DNA of 8,438 nt from Congregibacter sp. Lineage in GTDB: Bacteria; Pseudomonadota; Gammaproteobacteria; Pseudomonadales; Halieaceae. Position numbers and translations under genes: made by a program. Where the stretch lies: NCBI GenBank assembly GCA_013911345.1, contig JACETJ010000049.1, positions 1 to 8,438 on the forward strand. The letters run 5' to 3'. Positions 1 through 6,155 of the stretch are shown here, in pieces. The notes under the pieces are model-generated. The model did no database searches. It was not told the origin of the DNA and saw only the letters and a program-made list of their open reading frames with translations. Each line of letters starts with the position of its first letter. The stretch's first letter is position 1.

Positions 1-344
1 CGGGGCAGCTGACACAGGCCGTACTGAACTTGGTCCGCAATGCCTGGCAGGCCTGCGGTGACGGTGGCGTGATCACATTGCGTACCCGGGTATACCGGCA
101 GTTCACCGTTGGCGGCAACCGACACAAGCTGGTCTGTGCCGTGCAGGTCTCGGATGACGGTCCCGGCGTACCAGATGATCTGCTTCCAAGGCTGTTCTTG
201 CCCATGGTCACGGGTAACGCGTCAGGCACAGGCCTTGGCTTATCAATAGCGCAGCGCATCGCGAATCAGCATGGCGGTTTAATTCAGGTGCAGAGTGCAC
301 CCGGCGATACCTGTTTCACCCTTCTATTACCCATGGAGATTTGA
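1..344 (+). CDS. ntrB: Nitrogen regulation sensor histidine kinase NtrB (GlnL), 3' part only
   Basis: This is the C-terminal ATP-binding half of the kinase that phosphorylates NtrC when nitrogen is short and, with PII, dephosphorylates it when nitrogen is plentiful. The gene runs in from the left edge in the frame whose first whole codon is at position 3, so the PAS and dimerisation/histidine domains are outside the window. The visible part has the HATPase_c landmarks in order: an N-box (NLVRNAWQA, about 27-56), a G1 box (DDGPGVP, 153-173), an F-box-like LFLPMVT, and a G2 box (GTGLGLSIAQ, 225-254). The reading YPMV/LPMV followed by GTGLGLSIA is typical of NtrB rather than of generic kinases. 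The stop at 342-344 lies one base before the ATG of ntrC, and the ntrC ribosome-binding site is inside the end of this gene, so the pair is co-transcribed. Nothing looks broken. Confidence 0.95.
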   Translation, partial: GQLTQAVLNLVRNAWQACGDGGVITLRTRVYRQFTVGGNRHKLVCAVQVSDDGPGVPDDLLPRLFLPMVTGNASGTGLGLSIAQRIANQHGGLIQVQSAPGDTCFTLLLPMEI

Positions 345-345
345 G

Positions 346-1758
346 ATGGCTGTCACTGATCAGGTCTGGATCGTCGACGACGACAGCTCAATCCGCTGGG
401 TCATGGAAAAGGCGCTGTCTCGGGCGGGCCTCAACTGCCGTGCTTTTGAGAGTGGTGATGACATGTTGGATGCCCTCTCTCTTGAACAGCCGATGGTCGT
501 CGTCAGCGACATCCGCATGCCCGGTATGGATGGGATCAAGTTGCTTTCTCGCATCAAATCGGAACAACCGGAGCTGCCGGTCATCATCACCACTGCGCAC
601 TCCGACCTTGATAGTGCAGTGAACTCCTACGAAGAGGGTGCCTTCGAGTACTTACCCAAGCCCTTTGACATTGAGGAAATGGTCGCCACGGTCACCCGCG
701 CACAGTCCCAACGCGATCAAAGCACTCAAAGCAGCGAGAGAAAACCCGACAACCCTTCCGCAGAGATTATTGGTAACGCACCTGCCATGCAGGAAGTGTT
801 CCGCGCCATAGGTCGGCTTGCCCAAAGTCATATTACGGTTCTGATTAACGGCGAATCGGGGACAGGCAAAGAGCTGGTCGCCCGCGCACTGCACCGCCAC
901 AGCCCCCGCGCCAGTAATGCGTTCGTTGCACTGAACATGGCGGCGATTCCGCAGGAGCTGATGGAATCAGAGCTGTTTGGTCACGAAAAAGGGGCGTTTA
1001 CCGGTGCCAACCACCGACGTGAAGGACGTTTCGAACAGGCCCGCGGAGGTACGCTTTTTCTCGACGAAATTGGCGACATGCCTGCGGCGACGCAAACGCG
1101 TCTGCTGCGCGTACTTCAGGACGGAGAGTTTTTCCGCGTCGGGGGCGTGGACTCCATCAAGGCAGATGTGCGAATCATCGCTGCTACGCATCAGAAATTG
1201 GAGTCGTTGGTTGAGTCGGGGGCGTTTCGAGAGGACCTGTTTCACCGGCTCAACGTGATTCGTATTCACGTACCCAAACTGTCCGAGCGCCGCGAGGACA
1301 TTCCCCGCCTGCTGGCACACTTTTTAACTGCGGCGAGCAGTGAGCTTGGAGTCGAAACCAAGGTGCTGTCCGAGGAGGCGTTGAGCGTGCTCACCCACTT
1401 GCCATGGCCCGGCAATGTCAGACAGCTGGAGAATACCTGCCGCTGGCTGACTGTGATGGCGGCGGGACGAGAGGTACTTCTGTCAGATCTTCCTTCGGAA
1501 CTGCTCCAGCATCACGAAGCATCGCCAGAAGGAGCAGGGGACACTTGGCATGAGCAACTCGCAGGCTGGGCTAATCGCCAGCTGGCCGAGGGTCAGTCAA
1601 ATGTGTTGCGCCAGGCACTACCTTTATTTGAATCGATCATGATCGAGGCGGCGTTACAGCACACCGGCGGACGCAAAGCGGAAGCGGCAGAATTATTGGG
1701 GTGGGGTAGAAACACCCTCACCCGCAAATTGAAGGACCTTGATCTGCCAGCACATTGA
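346..1758 (+). CDS. ntrC: Nitrogen regulation response regulator NtrC (GlnG), sigma54 activator
   Basis: Phosphorylated NtrC oligomerises at enhancer sites and uses ATP to open sigma54 promoters such as those of glnA and ammonium-transport genes. The product is 470 aa, against 469 in E. coli. Receiver domain (about 5-120): acidic pocket D12/D13, phospho-acceptor D55, T83 and K105. AAA+ domain (about 140-380): Walker A GESGTGKE at 169-176, the sigma54-contacting GAFTGA loop at 216-221, Walker B LFLDEIGD around D240/E241, arginine fingers R295 and R301, and a sensor II stretch with PGNVRQLEN. A Fis-type helix-turn-helix lies near the C-terminus (about 442-463). The ATG at 346 is chosen because GGAG at 335-338 sits 7 nt upstream and the protein then begins like other NtrC proteins; an in-frame ATG-less extension to 295 overlaps ntrB and has no similarity. 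The gene directly follows ntrB and faces secB only 16 bp away. All catalytic residues are intact. Confidence 0.98.
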   Translation: MAVTDQVWIVDDDSSIRWVMEKALSRAGLNCRAFESGDDMLDALSLEQPMVVVSDIRMPGMDGIKLLSRIKSEQPELPVIITTAHSDLDSAVNSYEEGAFEYLPKPFDIEEMVATVTRAQSQRDQSTQSSERKPDNPSAEIIGNAPAMQEVFRAIGRLAQSHITVLINGESGTGKELVARALHRHSPRASNAFVALNMAAIPQELMESELFGHEKGAFTGANHRREGRFEQARGGTLFLDEIGDMPAATQTRLLRVLQDGEFFRVGGVDSIKADVRIIAATHQKLESLVESGAFREDLFHRLNVIRIHVPKLSERREDIPRLLAHFLTAASSELGVETKVLSEEALSVLTHLPWPGNVRQLENTCRWLTVMAAGREVLLSDLPSELLQHHEASPEGAGDTWHEQLAGWANRQLAEGQSNVLRQALPLFESIMIEAALQHTGGRKAEAAELLGWGRNTLTRKLKDLDLPAH

Positions 1759-1761
1759 GTG

Positions 1762-1781
1762 CCAGCTGATTCAATCAGTGG
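1762..1781. terminator. Small hairpin between the convergent ntrC and secB ends
   Basis: CCA-g-CTGAT, a three-base loop TCA, then ATCAG-TGG form an 8-bp stem with one bulged G. It sits between the ntrC stop (1756-1758) and the secB stop (1775-1777) and overlaps the secB stop. No T-run follows on either strand, so it is not a classical intrinsic terminator. It may act as a weak 3'-end structure for both messages or be incidental. Confidence 0.25.
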
Positions 1782-2299
1782 GTAGCGCCCTCGGGCGGCA
1801 CCTCACCTCCCTCAGCGCCATTACCCGTAGCGTCCTCCGCCGCCTGCTGTGCCACCGCCTGGCGGAACAGTGCGTCGAAGTTGACCGGGGCGATCATCAG
1901 CGCAGGGAACCCACCCTTGACCACCAGGTTGTCCACCGCCTCTCGGGCATACGGGAACAGAATAGTGGGGGCCACGGTGGAGAGTAACTGCCGCAGCGCG
2001 TCACCCTCGATGCCTGCGACAAAGAAAATACCCGCTTGCTGCACCTCAACCAGAAACGCTGTCTGCTCTTCCAGCTTGGCGGTGATAGTCAGCGTCAATA
2101 CAACTTCGTGGTTACCTTCCTCATCTACGCGGTTGCTCTTGGTGTTGAGATCCACGTTGACGGCCGGCTTCCACTCCTGCCGAAAGACGTTGGGCGTGAT
2201 AGGTGACTCAAAGGAGACATCCTTGGTGTAAATCCGCTGGGTCACAAATTGTTGTTGTGCGGCTGCTTCCTGAGCGGCTGCTGTACCTTCTTCAGCCAT
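1775..2299 (-). CDS. secB: Protein-export chaperone SecB
   Basis: SecB is a cytoplasmic homotetramer that holds preproteins unfolded and passes them to SecA for Sec-dependent export. The 174-aa product carries the family's recognisable strings: QRIYTKDVSFESP near the N-terminus, VVLTLTITAKLEEQTAFLVEVQQAG in outline through the central strands, then AGIEG, TILFPYARE and APVNFDALF. The core spans about residues 20-152. It is longer than the 155-aa E. coli protein because of an Ala/Gln-rich N-terminal lead of about 17 residues and an acidic, Gly/Pro-rich C-terminal tail; acidic tails are normal for SecB and contribute to SecA contact. The ATG at 2299 is supported by a strong AAGGAG about 7 nt upstream on the minus strand. 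It is the last gene of the rhodanese-grxC-secB operon, 43 bp after grxC, an order also found in E. coli (yibN-grxC-secB). Confidence 0.97.
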   Translation of the reverse strand: MAEEGTAAAQEAAAQQQFVTQRIYTKDVSFESPITPNVFRQEWKPAVNVDLNTKSNRVDEEGNHEVVLTLTITAKLEEQTAFLVEVQQAGIFFVAGIEGDALRQLLSTVAPTILFPYAREAVDNLVVKGGFPALMIAPVNFDALFRQAVAQQAAEDATGNGAEGGEVPPEGATH

Positions 2300-2342
2300 A
2301 CTGGCTCTCCTTGTCTGTCAAAATCGTGGTGGTCGCTGCGGG

Positions 2343-2594
2343 TCAAGCAAGCAGTGGGTCCAGCCCACCAGAGCGCTCTAGACCATATAACTGATCGCAC
2401 CCACCAATATGTTTTTCGCCGATCCAAATCTGTGGCACCGAGGTCTGCCCAGCCCGCTCGGTCATCTGTTGTCGTGTAGCGGGATCACTATCGACGGGGA
2501 TTTCCTGATACGGCACCCCTTTGCGGTCGAGCAGCGCTTTGGCTCTGATACAAAAAGGGCACCACCGCGTGGTGTAGATCACCACCTCACTCAT
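2343..2594 (-). CDS. grxC: Glutaredoxin 3 (GrxC)
   Basis: Small cytoplasmic dithiol glutaredoxin that reduces protein disulfides and glutathione mixed disulfides using GSH. The product is 83 aa, the same length as E. coli Grx3. Motifs: active site C12-P-F-C15 (E. coli has CPYC), the glutathione-binding TSVPQ with the cis-proline at P54, and GGCDQL at 64-69. The extra cysteine in GGC is also present in E. coli Grx3, so it is not an oddity. The ATG at 2594-2592 is chosen over an upstream in-frame start at 2627, because it starts directly at the family N-terminus ([11 protein letters not shown]). This ATG overlaps the rhodanese stop as ATGA, and no clear Shine-Dalgarno sequence precedes it, so translation is probably coupled to the gene upstream. 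The protein reads cleanly to the end with no defects. Confidence 0.96.
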   Translation of the reverse strand: MSEVVIYTTRWCPFCIRAKALLDRKGVPYQEIPVDSDPATRQQMTERAGQTSVPQIWIGEKHIGGCDQLYGLERSGGLDPLLA

Positions 2595-3013
2595 TGCGTA
2601 ACCACGGGAAGCTTCTGCGCGTCCCACTCCATCATGCCGCCCGCGAGCTTCTGCGCCCGACTGAAACCCTCAGACCTCAGTGTTTTGGTGGCAGGGCCGG
2701 AAGACTGCCCCATTTTACACACCACCACGACCGGTTTTTCGCGGAATTTTTCCAACTCTCCAGCCCGGCTGGCCAATGCAGCCGCCGGAATGTGCAGTGC
2801 ATCAGTGATATGACCCCGCGCATAGTCAGGTGCATCGCGGATATCGAGGAAGACACCGCCTTCACTGTTAACCAGCTGCACCGCCTCACTGATGGACAGC
2901 GACGGACCTGCTTTACGCGTTTCATGGAGTACCAGAAGGGTCAACACCATCATCAATGCGACGACGAGCACCCATTGCTCACCAAGGAACTGGAATATTA
3001 AATCTGCTGACAC
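2591..3013 (-). CDS. yibN: Membrane-anchored rhodanese-domain protein, YibN-like
   Basis: Single-domain rhodanese tethered to the inner membrane; the substrate is unknown, though the family transfers sulfane sulfur through an active-site cysteine. With the GTG start at 3013 the product is 140 aa (E. coli YibN is 143). One hydrophobic segment lies at about residues 14-29, followed by a rhodanese fold at about 40-137 with FLDIRD, YARGHI, and the loop CKMGQSS carrying C99. The start is uncertain: GTG 3013 has AGGA 8 nt upstream and gives the usual family length, while TTG 3037 would add 8 residues (NGNRTER after the initiator) and has AGGG about 7 nt upstream. No in-frame ATG lies before the membrane segment. 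This is the first gene of the operon with grxC and secB; its TGA overlaps the grxC ATG. The gene symbol rests on context and domain layout. Confidence 0.88.
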   Translation of the reverse strand: MSADLIFQFLGEQWVLVVALMMVLTLLVLHETRKAGPSLSISEAVQLVNSEGGVFLDIRDAPDYARGHITDALHIPAAALASRAGELEKFREKPVVVVCKMGQSSGPATKTLRSEGFSRAQKLAGGMMEWDAQKLPVVTQ

Positions 3014-3255
3014 TCGCTCTGTCCTGTTGCCATTCAACGCTCAACCCTGTCGTCACCCGCTTCGCTCTCAGGTGACCAGAGGATTGGTGTTGTGGCTTTC
3101 ACTGCAATCTATGCGGGGCGCGAGTATATCGGTTCAATCGGCCGCCCTCCAGTCGCGCCTTGCACGAGCGAGTCCCACACGAAAGAGTGCGACACGGTCC
3201 GCGGCGGCGCTCGGCAATCGGGACAAGACCTCTAGTCGTCTACCCATAACACCAG

Positions 3256-3298
3256 CACCTTGCGCCCAACAGCGGGGAGCACGCCGCGCCGCAAGGTG
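3256..3298. repeat. 9-bp perfect inverted repeat upstream of gpmI
   Basis: CACCTTGCG at 3256-3264 is matched by its exact reverse complement CGCAAGGTG at 3290-3298, with 25 bp between. Inside the loop GCGG (3272-3275) can pair with CCGC (3284-3287). It lies just upstream of the candidate gpmI -35/-10 elements, so it would be DNA-level (a protein-binding dyad) rather than part of the gpmI transcript if that promoter is the real one. Function unknown. Confidence 0.45.
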
Positions 3299-3305
3299 GG
3301 GGATA

Positions 3306-3334
3306 GTGCTGAGTGCACGGCGGCACGTTACAAT
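3306..3334 (+). promoter_or_regulatory. Candidate sigma70 promoter for gpmI
   Basis: TACAAT at 3329-3334 matches the -10 consensus at five of six positions. A weak -35-like GTGCTG lies at 3306-3311 with 17 bp spacing. Transcription would start near 3341, leaving a leader of only about 25 nt before the gpmI GTG at 3366. The -35 is poor, so an activator or a strong dependence on the -10 is possible. This is a sequence-only prediction. Confidence 0.4.
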
Positions 3335-3365
3335 ATCTCCACCAGCTGCCCGAGCCCTACACACT

Positions 3366-4898
3366 GTGTCTAAACCCCGACGCACTACATTGCTTGTCAT
3401 TCTCGACGGTTTCGGTCATCGCACCGCCCGCGAAGACAACGCCATCCTTGCCGCACAGACCCCCAACCTGGATCGCCTCTGGCAAAACGCACCCCACACC
3501 TTGATCTCAGGGTCGGGTCTGGACGTCGGTTTGCCCGAGGGTCAGATGGGCAACTCGGAGGTGGGTCATATGAGTCTCGGTGCCGGGCGGATTGTTTACC
3601 AGTCCATCACCCGCATCGATCACGCTATTGCCAACGGCGCATTTGCCGCTAATGCAGCGTATGTGGAGGCTATCGATCAAGCGGTAGCGTCAGGCACCGC
3701 GGTCCATATCATGGGCCTGCTGTCGCCGGGTGGCGTTCACAGCCATGAAGAGCAGCTATTCGCGGCACTGAGACTGGCCGCGGAGCGAGGCGCGAAGCAG
3801 CTCTTTCTGCATGCATTCCTCGACGGCAGGGACACCCCGCCACGCAGTGCATTACCGTCATTGGAGCGCGCTGAATCGGTCTTTGCTGGCCTCGGCACAG
3901 GGCGGATTGCATCCGTTCATGGCCGATACTGGGCGATGGATCGAGACAACCGCTGGGAGCGCATCGAAAAGAGTTATGCACTGCTGACACAAGGCGAAGC
4001 TGCCCACTGCGCGGAGTCAGCGATAGAGGCGCTGGAGAGCGCCTATGCGAGAAACGAGGACGACGAGTTCGTGGCGCCTACGCGCATTGGCAAGCCCGCG
4101 CACTTTGCCGATGGAGACGCCGTGCTGTTCATGAATTTTCGTGCGGACCGAGCCCGGCAGCTGACACAGGCACTGACGGCATCTGATTTTACAGGCTTCG
4201 GCAGACAGCGATTCCCCGCTGTGCATCTGGTCACAACCACGGAGTACGCAGGGTCTCTGAACTGTCCGGTGGCTTTCCCTCCCGACACCCTGCAAGACAG
4301 CTTGGGAGAAGTACTGGCCGATAAAGGCCTCACCCAGTTGCGCCTTGCAGAGACCGAAAAGTATGCGCATGTCACCTTCTTTTTTAGTGGCGGTCGGGAA
4401 GAGACCTTTGCGGGTGAAACCCGCACGCTGATTCCGTCACCCGACGTGGCAACCTATGACCTGCAACCGGAGATGAGCGCGCACGAAGTCACCGATGCAC
4501 TGGTCGATGCCATTCAGGCCAGTAGCTACGACTTTATCGTCGTTAATTTTGCCAACGGCGACATGGTCGGACATACCGGCCAATTTGATGCTGCAGTTGC
4601 CGCAGTCGAGACACTGGATGAGTGCCTGGGTCGCATCGAGGCTGCGCTTCTGGCGTCTGGCGGTGAGGGCCTGATTACCGCGGATCACGGTAACTGTGAG
4701 CAGATGCGCGACTATGACAACGACCAGCCGCACACCCAGCACACCACAGAATTTGTGCCGCTCATCTATATGGGTAACGAGCCTCGCCAACTGGACTCCG
4801 AGGGCGGCATACTTGCCGATATTGCACCCACCATCTTGTCAATGATGGAACTGGAAGTCCCCGCCGCCATGTCCGGGCGCAGCCTCCTGACCCCCTGA
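3366..4898 (+). CDS. gpmI: 2,3-bisphosphoglycerate-independent phosphoglycerate mutase
   Basis: Interconverts 3- and 2-phosphoglycerate in glycolysis and gluconeogenesis; a cytoplasmic, Mn-dependent alkaline-phosphatase-superfamily enzyme working through a phosphoserine. The product is 510 aa (E. coli GpmM 514). Conserved residues: D14 in LVILDGFG, the catalytic S64 in [54 protein letters not shown]399/H403 in GDMVGHTG, D440/H441 in TADHGN, and probably H459 in the HTQHT stretch. These account for both metal sites. The GTG at 3366 is chosen because it starts the family N-terminus (SKPRRTT then LLVILDG) and no other in-frame start lies between the candidate promoter and this point. The frame is open far upstream to 2892, but that part is antisense to the rhodanese and has no similarity. 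No clear Shine-Dalgarno sequence precedes the GTG. envC follows 11 bp after the stop. Confidence 0.97.
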   Translation: MSKPRRTTLLVILDGFGHRTAREDNAILAAQTPNLDRLWQNAPHTLISGSGLDVGLPEGQMGNSEVGHMSLGAGRIVYQSITRIDHAIANGAFAANAAYVEAIDQAVASGTAVHIMGLLSPGGVHSHEEQLFAALRLAAERGAKQLFLHAFLDGRDTPPRSALPSLERAESVFAGLGTGRIASVHGRYWAMDRDNRWERIEKSYALLTQGEAAHCAESAIEALESAYARNEDDEFVAPTRIGKPAHFADGDAVLFMNFRADRARQLTQALTASDFTGFGRQRFPAVHLVTTTEYAGSLNCPVAFPPDTLQDSLGEVLADKGLTQLRLAETEKYAHVTFFFSGGREETFAGETRTLIPSPDVATYDLQPEMSAHEVTDALVDAIQASSYDFIVVNFANGDMVGHTGQFDAAVAAVETLDECLGRIEAALLASGGEGLITADHGNCEQMRDYDNDQPHTQHTTEFVPLIYMGNEPRQLDSEGGILADIAPTILSMMELEVPAAMSGRSLLTP

Positions 4899-4909
4899 CC
4901 CCACTGCCA

Positions 4910-6088
4910 ATGACTCGCCTGCTCAGGTTAAACCCCACACTGAGCGCCTGCTGTATCGGTCTCTCACTGACACTGTCTTGGCCGCTCGCGGGCCAATCGC
5001 CCGATGCGATTGGCGATACCTCGGAACAAATCAGCGCTTTGCGCGCAGAGATCAAAACCCTTCAGGAGCGTCTAGCTTCTCAGGAGGAGGATCGCAATGA
5101 TTTGCAGGCTGCACTGCGCGAGGCGGAGACCCGAATGAGTGTTCTTGACCAGAAACTCATGGGGCTTAATGGAGAGCGAGCCAATCTGCAGCAAAAAATT
5201 GGTCAGCTTGATAAAGAAGGAGAGCAGCTCCACTCAGCACAACAGCAACGTGCGGACAACATTGACGCCAGCATTCAGCAGCTGTGGTTACTACAACAGG
5301 GCGGTGGATTTCGGGTGTGGCTGGGGGATCAAAACCCCGAAGATATCGCCAGAAATCTTGCCTATTTTCAGATGGTCATCGAAGCGCAGCAGCAGAGCAT
5401 TGAAGCTTATGAACAAGGCCTCGAGGCCATCATGCTGAATCGAGACGCCATCGCCCAAACAGAGATTGCGCTGCAAGAGCAGTCCGAAGCGGTCGAGGAC
5501 GCGAGAGATGCGCTGGCAGTGCAACGTGACGCCCGTCGGGTGGCGCTTGCCGCGATCAATATGGAGCTGGAGGGCGATCAGCAGCGACTGGCCGTGTTGA
5601 TCCGCGACCGGGAGCGTCTGAATACGTTATTGGACGAACTGCAGGCTCTCGCTAAAGCTGCCGCTCCGGTCGTGGCTCCCGCTACAGAACTGAGACCGTT
5701 TACCGAATCCAAAGGCAGGCTGCCCATGCCCGTCTCGGGGAACCTCACAAACCGATTCGGGGGACGTCGCAACGCCGATATCCGCTGGAAAGGGTGGCTG
5801 ATTGCCGCCGAGGAAGGCGAGCCTGTGCAAGCTGTCCATGGCGGGCAAATCATCTACGCCGACTGGCTGCGAGGACAAGGCCTTTTGATGGTGGTCGACC
5901 ATGGTGGCGGGTGGCTATCCCTCTATGCCCAAAGCCATAGCCTGCTCCGGAGCGTCGGTGACCGCGTCAATGCGGGAGACGTGATCGCTCGGGCGGGCGC
6001 CAGCGGCGGTAGCGAGATTTCCGGACTGTATTTCGAGATCCGGCATGACGGTCGGCCCATCGATCCAACCGAATGGATTCGACGGTGA
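4910..6088 (+). CDS. envC: Murein hydrolase activator EnvC (degenerate LytM domain)
   Basis: Periplasmic protein recruited to the division site that activates the N-acetylmuramoyl-L-alanine amidases (AmiA/AmiB type) to split septal peptidoglycan; E. coli EnvC does this under FtsEX control. The 392-aa product (E. coli 419) has a signal peptide with a hydrophobic core at about 11-28, a long coiled coil rich in Glu, Gln and Leu (about 35-250), and a LytM/M23 domain (about 269-392). The zinc ligands of active LytM enzymes are replaced: the HxGxD position reads W293-K-G-W-L297, and the HLHFE position reads G-L-Y374-F-E with tyrosine for the second histidine. This loss is characteristic of EnvC and indicates an activator, not an enzyme. 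The ATG at 4910 follows the gpmI stop by 11 bp and is preceded by a C-rich stretch without a Shine-Dalgarno sequence, suggesting reinitiation after gpmI. The gpmI-envC order is shared with E. coli. Confidence 0.95.
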   Translation: MTRLLRLNPTLSACCIGLSLTLSWPLAGQSPDAIGDTSEQISALRAEIKTLQERLASQEEDRNDLQAALREAETRMSVLDQKLMGLNGERANLQQKIGQLDKEGEQLHSAQQQRADNIDASIQQLWLLQQGGGFRVWLGDQNPEDIARNLAYFQMVIEAQQQSIEAYEQGLEAIMLNRDAIAQTEIALQEQSEAVEDARDALAVQRDARRVALAAINMELEGDQQRLAVLIRDRERLNTLLDELQALAKAAAPVVAPATELRPFTESKGRLPMPVSGNLTNRFGGRRNADIRWKGWLIAAEEGEPVQAVHGGQIIYADWLRGQGLLMVVDHGGGWLSLYAQSHSLLRSVGDRVNAGDVIARAGASGGSEISGLYFEIRHDGRPIDPTEWIRR

Positions 6089-6090
6089 GC

Positions 6091-6118
6091 CCCGACGACA
6101 TAATCGGGTAACATTACC
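6091..6118 (+). promoter_or_regulatory. Overlapping inverted repeats and -10-like box before ctpA
   Basis: The 67-bp gap between envC and ctpA holds two dyads. CCCGA (6091-6095) pairs with TCGGG (6104-6108) around an 8-base loop, and GGTAA-CA-TTACC (6107-6118) is a perfect 12-bp dyad. They share bases 6107-6108, so as RNA hairpins they exclude each other. CATAAT at 6099-6104 matches five of six -10 positions; no good -35 is present. If CATAAT is a -10, the second dyad covers the predicted start site, the place where a repressor would bind. A ribosome-binding AGGA at 6145-6148 then serves ctpA. Promoter and operator roles are inference. Confidence 0.35.
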
Positions 6119-6155
6119 GGCCATCCATTAGAAGTAACGCTCTCAGGACTCTCTC

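Larger units (their letters stand above)
3014..3365. other. Divergent intergenic region between the rhodanese and gpmI
   Basis: About 350 bp separate two operons transcribed away from each other. It must hold promoters for both. On the plus side a TACAAT hexamer close to gpmI is the best candidate (separate entry). On the minus side the best I see is TTGAAC (plus-strand 3132-3137) followed after 20 bp by TAGATT, a poor spacing, so the rhodanese promoter is not assigned with confidence. A 9-bp inverted repeat lies at 3256-3298 (separate entry). Reading frames across the region are open on both strands, but their translations are Arg/Ala-rich, low in information and lack a start with a ribosome-binding site, so I call no gene here. 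Confidence 0.6.

Noticed and set aside
967..1320. 117-codon minus-strand reading frame inside ntrC
   Set aside because: Antisense to the AAA+ domain of ntrC, including the GAFTGA and Walker B region; explained by coding-strand constraint.
2892..3365. Open reading frame continuing 158 codons upstream of gpmI in the same frame
   Set aside because: It is antisense to the rhodanese gene, then crosses the divergent promoter region, shows no GpmI-like sequence, and would make a 668-aa protein against the usual length of about 510.
3134..3400. 88-codon minus-strand reading frame in the divergent spacer
   Set aside because: Arg/Ala-rich translation without recognisable motifs, overlapping the gpmI start and candidate promoter.
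4156..4171. 16-bp exact direct repeat (GGCAGCTGACACAGGC) also found at 4-19
   Set aside because: Both copies are in frame in unrelated genes (ntrB and gpmI) and encode the same short peptide QLTQA with preferred codons; chance convergence is enough, with no mobile-element hallmarks.
4017..4426. Two minus-strand reading frames of 117 and 127 codons inside gpmI
   Set aside because: They overlap each other and conserved GpmI motifs, lack ribosome-binding sites, and resemble no family I know; treated as shadows.
4910..6088. envC product as an active LytM/M23 endopeptidase
   Set aside because: Zinc-ligand positions are W293, L297, G372 and Y374 instead of His/Asp, so catalysis is not expected; this is the normal state of EnvC.
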